A stretch of 64,000 nucleotides of DNA from Antedon mediterranea (taxonomy: Eukaryota > Echinodermata > Crinoidea > Comatulida > Antedonidae), in NCBI RefSeq assembly GCF_964355755.1, contig NC_092676.1:1284288-1348287 (forward strand). The letters are read 5' to 3'. The notes beneath the pieces are model-generated. The model searched no databases, was not told the DNA's origin, and was given only the letters and a program-made list of their open reading frames with translations. A program made the translations under genes and the position numbers. Below, piece by piece: positions 13,691-27,100 of the stretch (positions are counted from its first letter, which is position 1; each line of letters begins with the position of its first letter).

Positions 13691-14715
13691 CAAGGTTTTT
13701 AAATTATTTTAAAGGCTACAATGTTGATCAAATATTTGGAGGATAAATTAATATATTGACGTTTTCCAACAATTATTTCGCTATGCGTAAAAATCGAAAC
13801 TAAACTCGACGCACAAAGCGTATATTGTTTGATGATGAGAACAAAAAAGATGTATTGACAATTATGATTTCACATAGGAAATGATATTAGTTTTTAAATA
13901 GGCATATAAATGCGAAACATATTCAACCAGCTTGTATTGCCAAGGGGGTATATGATATGAATATTGCTGATATGTATGTGTAAAGTGATCATATATTTTT
14001 TGTTATCTGATTATGGCTGATTATTCCCTTACGTTTTTTGGAACGTCATTTTACAGTCACACTCTAACCTGCTTTCATATTTTCAGTTTTTATATTTTAC
14101 GTCATCGATAGTTTTCATTTCTTATGTTTTTATTTCATCTGTTTTTTATCTTTTGAATCTCATATTCTAATTTTATCCTTTCTGCTTCTTTATTTTAGAA
14201 TTTTATATTTTATTTATTATTCGTTTCAAATCGGGTTAAATATTTCGTTAAAATGTTCCAGACACTGGCAATAATGCTAGATCATCTAGGAACGCTTGTA
14301 ATACAGAATGTAATTTTAGTGTTAGGCCTACTTTGTATAGATGAATTCTACGTACACAAATTGTATAGGCAACAATTCATAGTCTAGTCGTAGACGCAGT
14401 ATACGTTCATTTCGTTTTATTAGTAATTTTTTTAACTATAGATGGCAATATTTACCTTTTTTGTCTTATCACAGCATTCACTTAATCAGATAAATTGTTT
14501 TCACATACTATCACCAGAGCATGTCCACAATAAATACGACACTTATATTAGATTTAAACTTTACTGTTTTAATTTGAGTTAATATCACTTTCATCATTTA
14601 AAAATATCTGCATAATTTCTTTATAATATATTATAAAAAGCTACCTAAATTGTTTTAATTTCTTTCCTTTTCTAATAGAAAAAAATGTATATTCATAAAA
14701 TTGAAAATTGCTCTT

Positions 14716-14855
14716 AAGCTTTGTTTACACTATCAAACAAATGTGTGCCTAAATAAGTGATATGTACAAATACGGTAGTAATATGACATCATCATGATGT
14801 CCATATATGGGCACATTTTGTTGTCACATAAAGTTTGATAGTGTAGACAGAGCTT
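14716..14855. repeat. Inverted-repeat element family A, copy 1
   Basis: Ends AAGCTTTGTTTACACTATC and GATAGTGTAGACAGAGCTT. The core carries the family words GGTAGTAATATGACATCATC and CCATATATGGGCAC. Non-coding MITE of about 140 bp, the most frequent family in the window. Confidence 0.85.
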
Positions 14856-15043
14856 TAGACTAGACTTCTGACATTGGCTTCAGGAATGTACAGTTATATA
14901 TTAGTTACTTAAAGAATATTCACATAAAAAAAATGACATTAAAATATTATAAGACTTGGAATGTAATAGTACATTGCAGAGTTGGCATTTTGTCCTATCA
15001 GACATAGAATACATTTAAGATTATAAATATGAATACTTATTAC

Positions 15044-17196
15044 TTAATTATGCTCAAACTTTTCCACCCAAGTTCTCGTCAAGTCCAAATAGAAATCAGG
15101 TCCGTGTTTACCATAATCCATGTAATTCAATCCCGTTATACTCTTAGGAACCGCCGGTTCAATTTGCGACCCCTCATGCCACTCATTAAAAGACGTAATT
15201 GAGATCAATTCAGCTTTAACTTGAAGGGCATTTGTAAAAGCGGTTTCATAGTAATGACCGTTTGATCTTGACCTCGTGTTTTCACCATTCCAAGGTCGAA
15301 TGTTTTCATCAATATACCCAGGACCGACACTGGGGATAAATATCAAATTTTTTTCTTCGGCTGATTTCGCCAAACGTGGCCAATTTTTGTAAGTTGAACC
15401 GTAAGTAAACCCAGACGCAGCAAAATATGTGTAAAAGCCGTCAAAACCTGCGGCAGAAATGTCTGAAAGATGTTTTTGTTCTACTAATAACGCGATGAGT
15501 AGTGCGTCGTGATCGGTCCCTCTGATACTTAACTCTCCGCCAGTCTTTAGAAGATTCTTCCATTTATATGCGGGGGTGAGATACGAGTCATACAAGTATA
15601 CCAGTGGTAGAGACTTTGGCCCGTACCTGTAAAAAGCTGGATGTTTGCCATATTTGGAAATGATGTATTTTATATCGGATTTTACTGTTTTCTCGTTTCT
15701 GTCCTTGTATGGCTCACTGTGGAATGCAACCTATAAGAAAAAAAAGCAGTGAATGATCAAGAGGGTGGTGTTTAAATGTTTGACAGCTACTGTAAATTAA
15801 AATTATGAACTACTTTTTGTTATCTATTTTGTTAAGCACTCTTCCGTTTAAACAATCTTGGATCCACGCAAATAAAGGCTTCAAGATGGAGGGGAGGAGT
15901 CATGACAGATAATGCTAAATGTGTAATAAACATTCAATAACATTTAAAACAAAGATCTGACTTACGTCTATACATCATTTCATCATTTTCATGAATCACA
16001 TATACTCTATTATATTTTTTGCAATTTGATGAATAAATGTATTTGTATACAATTACAAGAATACATAGATATTATATTAGCGGTGTCAATTATTGATCGA
16101 AAAAATCCTGTACCTTGATGTCGTATTTTTGTGCAGCATCTAAGAGAAAAGGTATGATGTCATCACTCGGATGGCCTTCATTGTCTGCTTTTCCAGGTGG
16201 ATACCAAGACACAACTATTACACCTGTAATCAAATTAATAAAAATGTGTTCAGTAATAACATTCTTTCAGTTTCCAGAGAGGGCATAATATTATATATAT
16301 TTCATGCAAACAATTATGTTTTTCTTTTAAATCAATTATTGAATATTCTTTACAGGGTTGATATGGCACAATAGTAAGGAACCGGTCTTGTGTATGAAAA
16401 GGTATCAGTTGAAGTCATACTAGAGTCATGTTTGCACATTTTGGCAAGATGATTTACTAAATATTGTTGTATCAAAACTTATAAATAGACTCAAGAACCT
16501 TAAGTTGTTCGTTATATGAATGGAAAATAGTTTCCTGATGACCATGCAGTTGACCAGTGACCAGTGGTGTGTCCAAACAAAAAGGTACAGTAAATATATT
16601 TACTTTTATCCTATAAGACTGAGTAAGTGTCAAAAAAAGTTCTATTACTAACCAACACGTGCTTTATACATATGCTGCATGTGAGAATCGATGACCTTGG
16701 GGTCACGAGAACTATAGCAACCAAGTTGAGGATAAAAATTGGATCCAATGTCATCAACGGGCACATGTTGTCCAGATTTCCACTTCTTGGCTTTTTTCTT
16801 ATCCCAGTGAGGTAGATATTGGTGATCCCAATGTAGGAATTCTGTGTCAAATTTTGGGTTACCATACCATGGATAGTAAAACGTGTGGATTTTATCGTTA
16901 GGTGTTTTATAGTTCGTCCTATTAAAGTTGGTATAAATCTTGTCGTTCTCTTTTTTTATTTCGTTACCAACAGCTTTCGTTTTATTTAAAGCTGGTTGTA
17001 TAAATGGAGGACGCACTGTCGGCACAATTTTCCGTTTAATTCCAAAATTGACAGAATCAGGGTGGAATTTGTATTTTTCGTCATTTTTTCTTTCAATTCT
17101 GGTTATGTGAACAACAAGTATAAAACATCCAAAAAAGGATAAAATAAAAACACTAAACGTTAGCCACCTAAACATCTTGCGGGTAAGGATTGCCAT
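15044..17196 (-). CDS. MANEA: Glycoprotein endo-alpha-1,2-mannosidase (GH99)
   Basis: Cleaves glucosylated mannose from N-glycans in the Golgi. Three exons on the minus strand: 17196-16653, 16223-16114, 15730-15044; phases agree and give 446 residues (human about 462). An N-terminal hydrophobic segment (residues about 10-28, after MAILTRKMFRW) fits a type II signal anchor. Conserved GH99 blocks follow: HTFYYPWYGNP, SWYPPG (exon 2), HSEPY, GFTYGS, PSVGPGYID and the catalytic NEWHEG (Glu401 and Glu404). The start at 17196 is preferred to the upstream in-frame ATG at 17277 because it opens directly onto the anchor. HSEPY replaces the HIEPY I recall for vertebrates. It is divergent with SCAF, with 912 bp between start codons. 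Confidence 0.95.
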
Positions 17197-18108
17197 GGTA
17201 ATGATTAAGTTTGAATTAAAGATCTTTTCTTGTATCTTTTTTTTGACAGGCTCTGTTGGAAACAATACAATAAACAATAAATTAAATAAATTTAGTGAGT
17301 ATTTTTTAAATTTTTATCTACACTAGACTCTATTCTAGAAGGTGTACGAACCTTTCGCTATGAACACCTAAATAAATTCATAACTTTATAATTTAATCGG
17401 AAGTACTAAGTTCCACAAGTCCAGGCCTAGCCAGGACAGCCTGTTTGCTGTCTAGGGTGGGTCTGGGCCTACAATACAGAGGACCGGCCTACACTACTAC
17501 AGTACTTGCTTTTACACCCGCTTGTACCACTAGCCTAGGCCTATCTAACTTTCCCTATTAATAGGCCTAGTAGTACGGTAGGCCTATAATAGTATAAAGT
17601 ATAATTATTTAGGGCCTAGCTAGGCCCTAGCTAAGCTAGCTAATTTTTACATTTTTTTAGCTAAAAAGACGTAGTTTTTAGTTAAGTTATAATAAAATTT
17701 GATTAAAACTTTCATTTACTTTTACACTGAGGCCTATTTCTATATTATCTTTCTATAAAATCTGCAAAACTGTTTTTTAAACGTAAAAAAGTCGGGTTTT
17801 ATCGTTTTATCCAAATGAATACCTTTTTCTAGACAGCGCCACCATTTTACGCCAATATCCAATGTTTTTACAACGTTAGTAACGATGCGTCCTATTGGTC
17901 TAAAGAATAACATGCCCTCTAGTTTGGCCAATTAGATTGTGTGTTATATAAATATGAACCGACGAACGTGAACGCTTTTTCTGTATCATCCTCGTGCTGA
18001 ATATTTTTGGTACATTTGCACTACATTTTATGAGATAAATTACCACATTATGGATATTTATTCTAGGAGATATTGATTTTAAAAGTTAACAGAACATTTG
18101 GTGTAAAA
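17197..18108. promoter_or_regulatory. Divergent promoter region MANEA / SCAF
   Basis: 912 bp between two oppositely transcribed start codons, so both promoters must lie here. Bases 17410-17660 are packed with CTAG, GGCCTA and AGGCCTAG words. No TATA box can be assigned with confidence. An ORF at 17740-17931 on the minus strand is not supported as a gene. Confidence 0.6.
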
Positions 18109-21100
18109 ATGGATGCGGTTAGAACGTTCAATAATGAGGTATGTCATAAAAATAAAGGTTATTTAAGGTGAATGATATTGAACACATCCAGGCCGATACA
18201 GACTGTGGACGATTGTATAGCTTGATTCGGCCCGCGCCGCGCCATGCTCTTCATTCATCATGTGCTGCTCTCTCTATGTGATCTAGGCCTAGCCTGCTAA
18301 CTATTGATTTGGAATGAAAACATAATAATAATTCAAACAAACTAGCATTGGATTGAATCTCTACTAGGATTTTATAAATATTATAATTTTTTCACATTTT
18401 AGTTTTAAAAAGATGGAACATCAATAAATATTTTATATTAAATAATTTATTTTTAGACATCGTTTTTTAGGTGTACTGTATGTATGGCATAACATAAATA
18501 CAAATGTAGGTCTAGGCCAAGACAAGAAGTGTGTTTATTTATCTGTTAAATAATTAATCAAAAGGATAATATAATTGTAACAACAGTGATGTAAATTATA
18601 TTTTATAGATGTATTGGCCCCCTGATAATTGTTTTAAATTTTTTGTTGAATAGGCCTATGCACCATTTTAATAGAATATTCACTTTGACCAAAAATTGTA
18701 TAGAATACAACATTTTTCCTAAAAAATCTGTAATTTAACCAAAAAAAAGAGTCAAATTGATTGGAAGTCAATGGGTTTTTGGTTAAATGTATCCATTTAT
18801 TTTGTCTTTTTATAAATGAAAACATTTTTGCTTTCCTTTATTAAAACTGTAAAATGGCCTATTCAAGGTTGTTATTCATCTTCATTTTTCATGTTTTTAA
18901 AGGACAATATCTGAAATGTTGTATAAATTTGCATGTTTGAAATGTAATGTTTAATGATGCTAATGATGACAACAATTTTGTAATTTTTCAATATAAATTA
19001 CAAGTACTGATAAATTTATAATGTCGCTTTGTTTACAACATGAAATACATGCTCAAAGTTAGTAAATTCTGCACATGTCGGGGGGTCGAAATTGTATTAT
19101 ACATAACAAGGTTTATTGTACTGTATGGGCAAAGTACAGTACTGTAAATACTGTAAATGAAATGAAGTCTAAGGAAGATTCTACAATATTACATACAAAT
19201 AATGTAATAACTACTGTAATACTGATAGCCCTTCCCTGTAGTTTTTCAGCTAAGTTGTACGATTATGTTTTTTATCATTTTTAGAATGTTTAATTAACAT
19301 TAATATTTAACAATCATTGGCTGAACACAATGTTTTGTTGCTTGAGTGGTCACAATTCCACATTTGCAAACAATGCTACTGTATGGTCTAGGGCTGTGCA
19401 ACTTGAATATTTGAAAGCTTGTCTTGAATACAGTATTGTTTCTAACATGCTCATTGTGTAAGCAGTGAGTACAGTAATTTACATTCAATGGTCTCAAAAT
19501 CTCTACAGTACAATACACGAAAATAATAATTTTTTGGCAGTAGCGTTTTTGTAAAAGTGGGGGTCGGCATCATGGTCGCTACTGTACAGTGGTGCTTGTT
19601 GGAAATTGTCAGTTGTAGTGGTCAGCACTGACCCCGCTGAAACACAGACCCTGTGGTGAGAATCCTGTTGTACCAATTACTACTACTTAGTATGTACAGT
19701 ACAGTAATTCAAATTATACAAAGCCTGAGCACATGAAATGTTTATGTACAATATCATTACTTTTCTTGCAGCTTTCTGGCGTGTACGAGTGTAAGCCGCC
19801 CATCTCTAGGGCCAAGATGACAGCTGTCACGAAGTCCGCAATCAAATCAATTAAAATGTATAAACATGTGGTACAAAGTGTGGAGAAGTTTATACAGAAG
19901 GTATACCATGTTATTACATATTCATCAATTTTTTATTTCTAATTATAGAATAAAAGTAAACTTTATCAAAACTAATAAAAATATCAATAATATCAAAAAT
20001 AGTATAAATTTGAACACCTGCATTTTGTATGGTGTGCATCCAGGTGTCTGGTTAGGTTGTGTGAAAGTGATATTTTTCATTCAGCTGCTGTATAGTACAA
20101 TATGCTATATTGTTATAAATTGTATATTTGTAAGTAATTTTAATTAATGGTTTATGGAACCACAAAAATATGCTGTTAATGTATGCTGTGAACAAATATG
20201 GTTATTACTGAATGTAATGTATACTACTTTATTAACTAATATAATTTCTTTCTATTTAGTGTCGACCAGAATACAAAGTACCCGGGCTGTATGTTATAGA
20301 TTCAATTGTTCGTCAATCACGCCATCAGTTTGGTGCTGAGAAAGATGTGTTTGCTCCTAGGTTTGCTAAGAACATCTTTGGTACGTTTCAACATTTATTC
20401 AAATGCCCAGTGGATGACAAGGCTAAGATCGTAAGAGTACTTAATCTGTGGCAGAAGAATGGCGTGTTTACAGCCGAGACGGTGCAACCTTTACTAGATA
20501 TGGCAAACCCTGAGAATGTTGGTGAGTGTAATAATACATTCGTAGTTGTTAAAACAATATAGATTATCTGATAAAATCCTAGAAAGTAGGAAACCTTTCA
20601 CCATTTTTCCCCTGACTGCTGTTGTAATAATTGTAACATGGGTAAAAAACGTATGTATTTCATGTAAATATCAAATAGACATTGATAGTTGTACAACCCC
20701 TACAATATACTGTGAAATTGGGCAGCCTTTAAGGTTGGTATTGTACAGTAGCTACTTAATGGTTGGACCTACAATTCTGTACTGGTCACCAGAGGTTAGT
20801 ACTGATACAAAAGTGTGTGGATATACTGTATTGTTTACAGACTACAGTTATTAGACTTTTGTATATCAAGTGAATTTTAGTTGTATACAACCTACAGAAT
20901 AACAATTTTAGATAACACTTTATATGAAAATTAATATTTAGTTTATTTCTTGCATAGCTTACATGGATAAACCAATAATGTCCCTTTCTCCTTGAAGAGC
21001 GAGATATAACTCGAAAATTATAAAATCCACTGAACACCCCTATTTAATTTTTCAGTTGAAGCACCTCCTGAGCCAGTGGAATCTGTCAAAGCAGAGAATA

Positions 21101-24100
21101 CTTCATCCTCAGCTGCAGCAGCACCGGCGGCAGCTGAATCTAACCCTAAGTTAGATGATAATGCAATGGGCATTGTCTCACAGATTCTACAACAAGCTAA
21201 ACAAAATGAAGAAGTTAGTTTCAAGTTATTATTTCTAGAACCAGTAATTGTAAACAAATTAATTTGAATTTATCTCTTGACAATAGAGCAATACTGCACT
21301 TGTCAATGAAACAGCATCAAACCACATACTTAAACTAGCATACTCCTCGTAGATAATTCTTGTCATAGCTTTTTTCATCCTTAAATCTAACAATTGCAAC
21401 TCATACTTAGTTACTAGGTCTTAAAGATCCAACATAATTTTATTCAGGGAACATCTTTTTGTAGCATAGCAAAATGCTATAAAAAAACTATGATTCTATT
21501 ACACAAGTAATACCATCTAAAGCTCTGTCTACACTAGCAAACTATATGGACATGATGATGTCATATCACTACCAAATTTAGGCATATCACTACAATATTT
21601 TAGCACATCAAACTAGTTAGATAGTGTAGATAGAGTTTTAAAAAATACAGTATAAAACTATGTTTCCTACTCTGACCTCTGATCGAATTTTACTAATCAA
21701 ACTTTTCAATGAAAGTGAATTGTTTTATTTTGAAACTTTGTTTTTGTCTTAATTTTTAGCAACAAAATCAGTTGCAGCATTTACAGCAACTTCAACAGCA
21801 GCTAGAAAATCACAAAAAAGTAATGAACAAAGCTAAGCAGGTACAGACACCAGGGGGCTTAGATCCAAATATGATAGCACAGATACAGCAGCTAGCAGCA
21901 CAACTGAACGAGGTGACTAGTCAAGTGGGGGCTGTAGTGGCTAAAGCTCCACCAGAAGTAGAGCCAAAGCAGCCTCAAGTTTTCAATAAGGTATGTTAAG
22001 CTCTATCTACACTATCAAACTAGTTTGACACAAAATGTGTGATGTGCCTAAATATGGTAGTGATATGACATCATCATGTCCATATATGGTTACATCAGAT
22101 TTTTTTGTTACTCAAAGTTTTATAGTGTAGACAGAGCTTTCTAAAATAAAGTGGCAATTATCACCATCTTCTTTTACAGAACATTCACGAGTATTTACAT
22201 CATGTAGTTAGCTTTTGTACCATTTTTTCATGTATAATTATATATAGTAAAAATGAGGCCCAGACCAGATGGTTCTTCTTCCGTGGACATAAAATACTTG
22301 ATATTTATTTAAGGCAAGCAAAGATATGAGCATTGTAATTTCCATTATATTGGATAATAAAATGAATCTAAGATACATATAATCTAAAAAACATATACCA
22401 TTTCAACAGTGTTATGTACAGTATATAAATATGTATTTTAATGAAGTTTATGTACGATTTTAATATGATTGAAGTCTTTGCTGGATGACTTTGACTATGA
22501 AGACGATGACAAGCCTTCAGGGATGAAGCATGAGGCCCAGCAGCAGCAGCCACCTATCAACCAGTATTCAAAGTAAGTATGCTTCACAATACAACACACA
22601 ATAGGCTATTGTTATACTTAGCATCTTTATGTTCTTTGTTGTGTTCTATTGTAAATTACTTTTAGGTGACTGACTTTGAACAATTAAAGATTTATTGTCC
22701 TACTAAAAAAAAAAATATTTTTTTTCGAATTTTTTCTTGAATATGCCATTTTAATTTCACATAATAGTTATTCACTTTGACCAAAAATTGGATCGAAAAA
22801 AAATGATTTAAAGCAAAAAATACTTCAATTGTCTAACAGACAATGTTGTTGTTTTTTTAACAGAAGTGAATAACTTTATTAAAACTACAAATGGCCTATT
22901 TAAAGTATGATTTTAATAATCTTTATTTTAATGTTTTGGGGGACAATACATCTTTAATCTATGTTATTCAATAATTTAATTTTCCATCTGAATTAACAAA
23001 AATATTCATTACATAACTATAACAACCATAATATTAATATTGACCTTTCTCTGACCCCAGTAATTGTATTAATTTTTTCTACGATTGTTACTTTCAATTA
23101 TATACCCATTTGATATTTTTAGTTTCGCTATGCAAAATGAAATGGAAATGGCGCCACCATTGAACAACATACCACATCCAAATCTGCCACATCAGCCTGT
23201 CCCCAATCCATACAACCATCATCTAATGCAACAACAAGAGGCGTTCAATAGAGAAATACAGCAGCAACAACAGCATCAACAGGTAAATAAAAATAGGTTG
23301 ATTTTAATTTGGAATGATAGAAAAGGAGAGAATAATGTACACAAAAGAACAATCTGTATCAAGCTCGGTCTACACTATTAAACTTTATGTGAAAATGTGG
23401 TGTGCCCAAATGTGGACATGATAATGTCATATCACTACCATATTTGGGTGTATCCCCACTATATTTGGACACATCACACTTTTTTTTTGATAGTGTAGAC
23501 AGAGTTTAAGCCTGTGTATATCGTTTACTATCAAAACTGTCTTTTGGTAGTTTGCGTTCATGATCTAATGTTTGATCTGACAAGAACAATTAAACATTTA
23601 GTTAGAAAGAAATCTGTCTGAGTAGTCTACTGTCTCGGAACTCAAAAGCTTCAAATATCTAATATAGACAGTTTTGAAATTATCAACAACTGAAAAAAAT
23701 GTTCTGTAAGGTTTTACAAAAATTTGCCTTGTGTATGTAACATTGTGACACTCCTGTTTGTAGCCTCCAGAGCCATCAGATATGGGAATGGAGTCGGAGC
23801 AAAGTGTGGAAGTTGGAGAGGTCAGGTCACCTAGAAGACGCAGTCACTCAAGGTATTGTATTCAACTAGTTTCATAAAAAAAATTATTTACAAATTTTAA
23901 AACAGTAGGATCTCTTTTTTGGGATTATTAAATGGACACCTTTGTTAATAAGACTGGCAATCTAGCCCTTGGCCACACGTTGTAATGTTGCGTTACTTAT
24001 TTAATAAAAGTATATAATAATAAATTAGATACTTTCACATGAAATGAATGTTTTGAAATTCTACAACCGATTCAGGAAAACCTCATATTAAAGAGACCAC

Positions 24101-27100
24101 TTTGTTATGATCCACAGAACTTATAGTTGTATCAACAGCACAGTAATATTATTTTGAAATATCCTTACCTCTTACAGATCAAGGTCACGTTCTCCAAAAA
24201 GACGAAGGTCCCGTTCAAGGTCACGCTCACGAAAGCGTAGACGATCAAGATCCCGTAGTCGGTCCAGGAGATCCAAGCGATCACGGTCAAGAGACAGACG
24301 CGAGAGAAGAAGGGAAAGAGAAAAAGAAAAGGAGATACAACGAGAACGTGAAAAAAAAGGGCTGCCACCAATCAAAAAAGAGTATTTAAGTGGTGAGTAT
24401 GATTTGAATACTGTGGTATTTCAATTTCTTAAAATACTTTGTAAAAACTTGTTGAATAATGATATATTTTGGCTTATATCATGAATTCTTCTACTTTTTT
24501 TCTTTTGTTACCTTGCTTGGTCATAATAAACATGGTTTTTTTTTAGTTTGTACAAGAACAGTATGGTTAGGTCATGTACCAAAAAATATCCCAGAGAGTG
24601 AAATTCGAAATCTGATGGAAGAACACGGAGTGGTCAATTCCATTGATGTAAGACTCCTAATTATCTTGACTTTATATATTAATAGAGTCCTTTGATACTG
24701 TTTTTTACAGACTATTGTTATTATATTTTATTTTATATATTCATTCTGATGTTCAATTGGATCAATCACGAATACAAACACAGAAAAATACAAAGCAACT
24801 TATTTTCACTGATCCCTAAATGAACAGAATTGTAGAAAAAACATAAAAAATAAAACAAATATGTTACCCCCTTGAGATCCACTCTGAATAGACTACAGAC
24901 TTGTGATCATTAATTGGTGACACATCTATAAATTAAGGCGTGTGTTTTTACTGTATTGTAATAATTATCTCATCTTTTTCAGATGGTGCCCCCTCGGGGA
25001 TGCGCTTATGTGGTGATGGCTGAGAGAAAGGAAGCTTACAAAGCTATTAAGAGGATGGAAAAGGTTAAACTTGGTGGAATGACGCTTAAGGTAACACACT
25101 TAAGCATGTATTTTTTATTCAAAATTTGCAGTTTTTAAAACAAAGCCACCTTTATTCACCACTAAAGCGTGGTTCCCACTAGCGACGCAATGCAAGGACG
25201 TAACGCAACGCAAGTGAATTAACCAATCACAAGCGATGGCTTATTCGCTTGTGATTGCTAACTGTCTATAACTTCGCTTGTCATTGGTTAAAACGCTTGC
25301 GTTGCGTTTACGTCCTTGCGTTACGTTTTAGTGGGAACCAAGCATTAAGGTTGCCTTTACTCAATGGATTAGTACTAGGAAAAATCTATCTATAAACAAA
25401 TTGAATCGACCTAACAATGTCAAATAACCTTTGTTTTCCAGGTGGCATTTGCACCAGGGAAAGGAGTGAAGGGCAAGGAATACAAAGAAAATTGGGTTGT
25501 GGAAAAGGGTGTTACATACATTCCGTGGGACAGAGTTCGAGATGGAATGGATCTTGATGAAATTGCTGAAGGTGCTGTACTTGATCATGAAACAATTCCA
25601 CCAGAACTAAAGAAAGGTTAGTTCACTTGCTTAGACACTTTTTTTTTTCCTCTCGCGCAATCATGTGTACAATTACATTACTGAATATCAGTTAACACAT
25701 TGGGCTGAACTGGAAAGTTTTAATAAAAAAAATAAATTCAATCGTCCTTTTTTGGAGAGTAGAATAGAATTATTTCTGTGTTCTTTTTATTGTATTTCAA
25801 TACATTAATATTTTCTTTTGTTTGTTTTTCTGCTCCTTAGACGTTCCTCCTCCAGAAATTAAACCAAAAATTGAAGAAGATACAAAAATGCAGACAGACA
25901 GTGTTCCTAAATTACCATCAATACCAGGCCTGTCAGTTCCAGGGCAACCAATACCTGGCCTGCCTACAGTGGCTTCAATACCCAATCTAGTAGCCAGTCT
26001 ACCACTCGCTGGAGTTCCTGCACCTGTGCCTCCTGTAGGTACTACAACTGCATCACACCCTCCTCCTCCTCATCCACCATCAGTAGACCAGCCACCAAAT
26101 TTCCCCCCTGGTGGATTCCATCGATTGCCAAATTTTAATCCAAGAATGCCACCTCCTGGCTTCCGATTTCCTGCTGGATTTGATATCAGTCGCCCTCCTC
26201 CACAGCTACCAATGAGAGCTCTTCTACCGGGTAACATTCCATTACCTGTTGGACAAGCACCTCCAAAACCAGGCATGGAACCGACATCTCAAGGTGAACC
26301 AGGAAAAGTTCTAGTAATTCCTGGATTTCAAGCTATGCCTCCTCAACACCCAGCAGGAATGGGCCAACCACAATTAATGCCCCACCCTGGACAACCAAGA
26401 ATAGGATTTGTACCTTTTCGTCTACCACCAAGAATGGCACAACCCGGAGGACCAGTTCCTGAAGGAATACCAACGTCTTTGCCGAGCCTTCTTGGTCATC
26501 CTCCGGGACAACCTAATCTTCCTTCTCAATCAGTTTCAAGAGATAAACCGTCAAGATTTTCTGACGAGCCACCAAAGTCTTTACCAAGTACCACAGATGC
26601 GAACCAAGTCCCTAAGGATGGTCCGTTTAAGATACCGTTACCGCCAAAGAATAATGCACTGAGCATGGTGGCAGCTCTGAATAAGATGATGGATGAAGAT
26701 GAAGAGGGTGAAGCTAAGTCAAAAGCTCAAAAAGAAAGTATGGATGGGAAAGAACTTCATGGTGCTAGACCACTGACCGCTAGAGAAGTAACTGGAATGG
26801 CTATCCGTTCGCAAAATCCTCCAAGTCTATTGAGTCAGCCAATGCAGCAAGTCCCTGGTGTTCGGTTTGGATTGCCTGGTGTTAGAATGTTGCATCCGAT
26901 GATAGCAGTTCGTGGTCAACCAATATTCCAACGTGGGATGCCTGCCGGAGGACTTCCCGTCAGAATGTCTGGGATGCCTGTACGTCTACAAGGTGTTCCC
27001 AGCACTCATGCGTCATTGCATGGTATTCCTCCAGGTGTCCAAATTCGTGGTCCTGTGCCTTTAATGCTGGCTCCAGAAATCAGACCAGGATTGCCCAATC

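Larger units (their letters stand above)
12764..15043. other. Intergenic, no gene seen
   Basis: AT-rich DNA with short AT runs near 12.92 kb. It holds one small hairpin (13.63 kb) and one family A inverted-repeat element (14.72 kb). Its right edge should include the MANEA 3' untranslated region; no clear AATAAA was found close to the stop codon. Confidence 0.5.
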
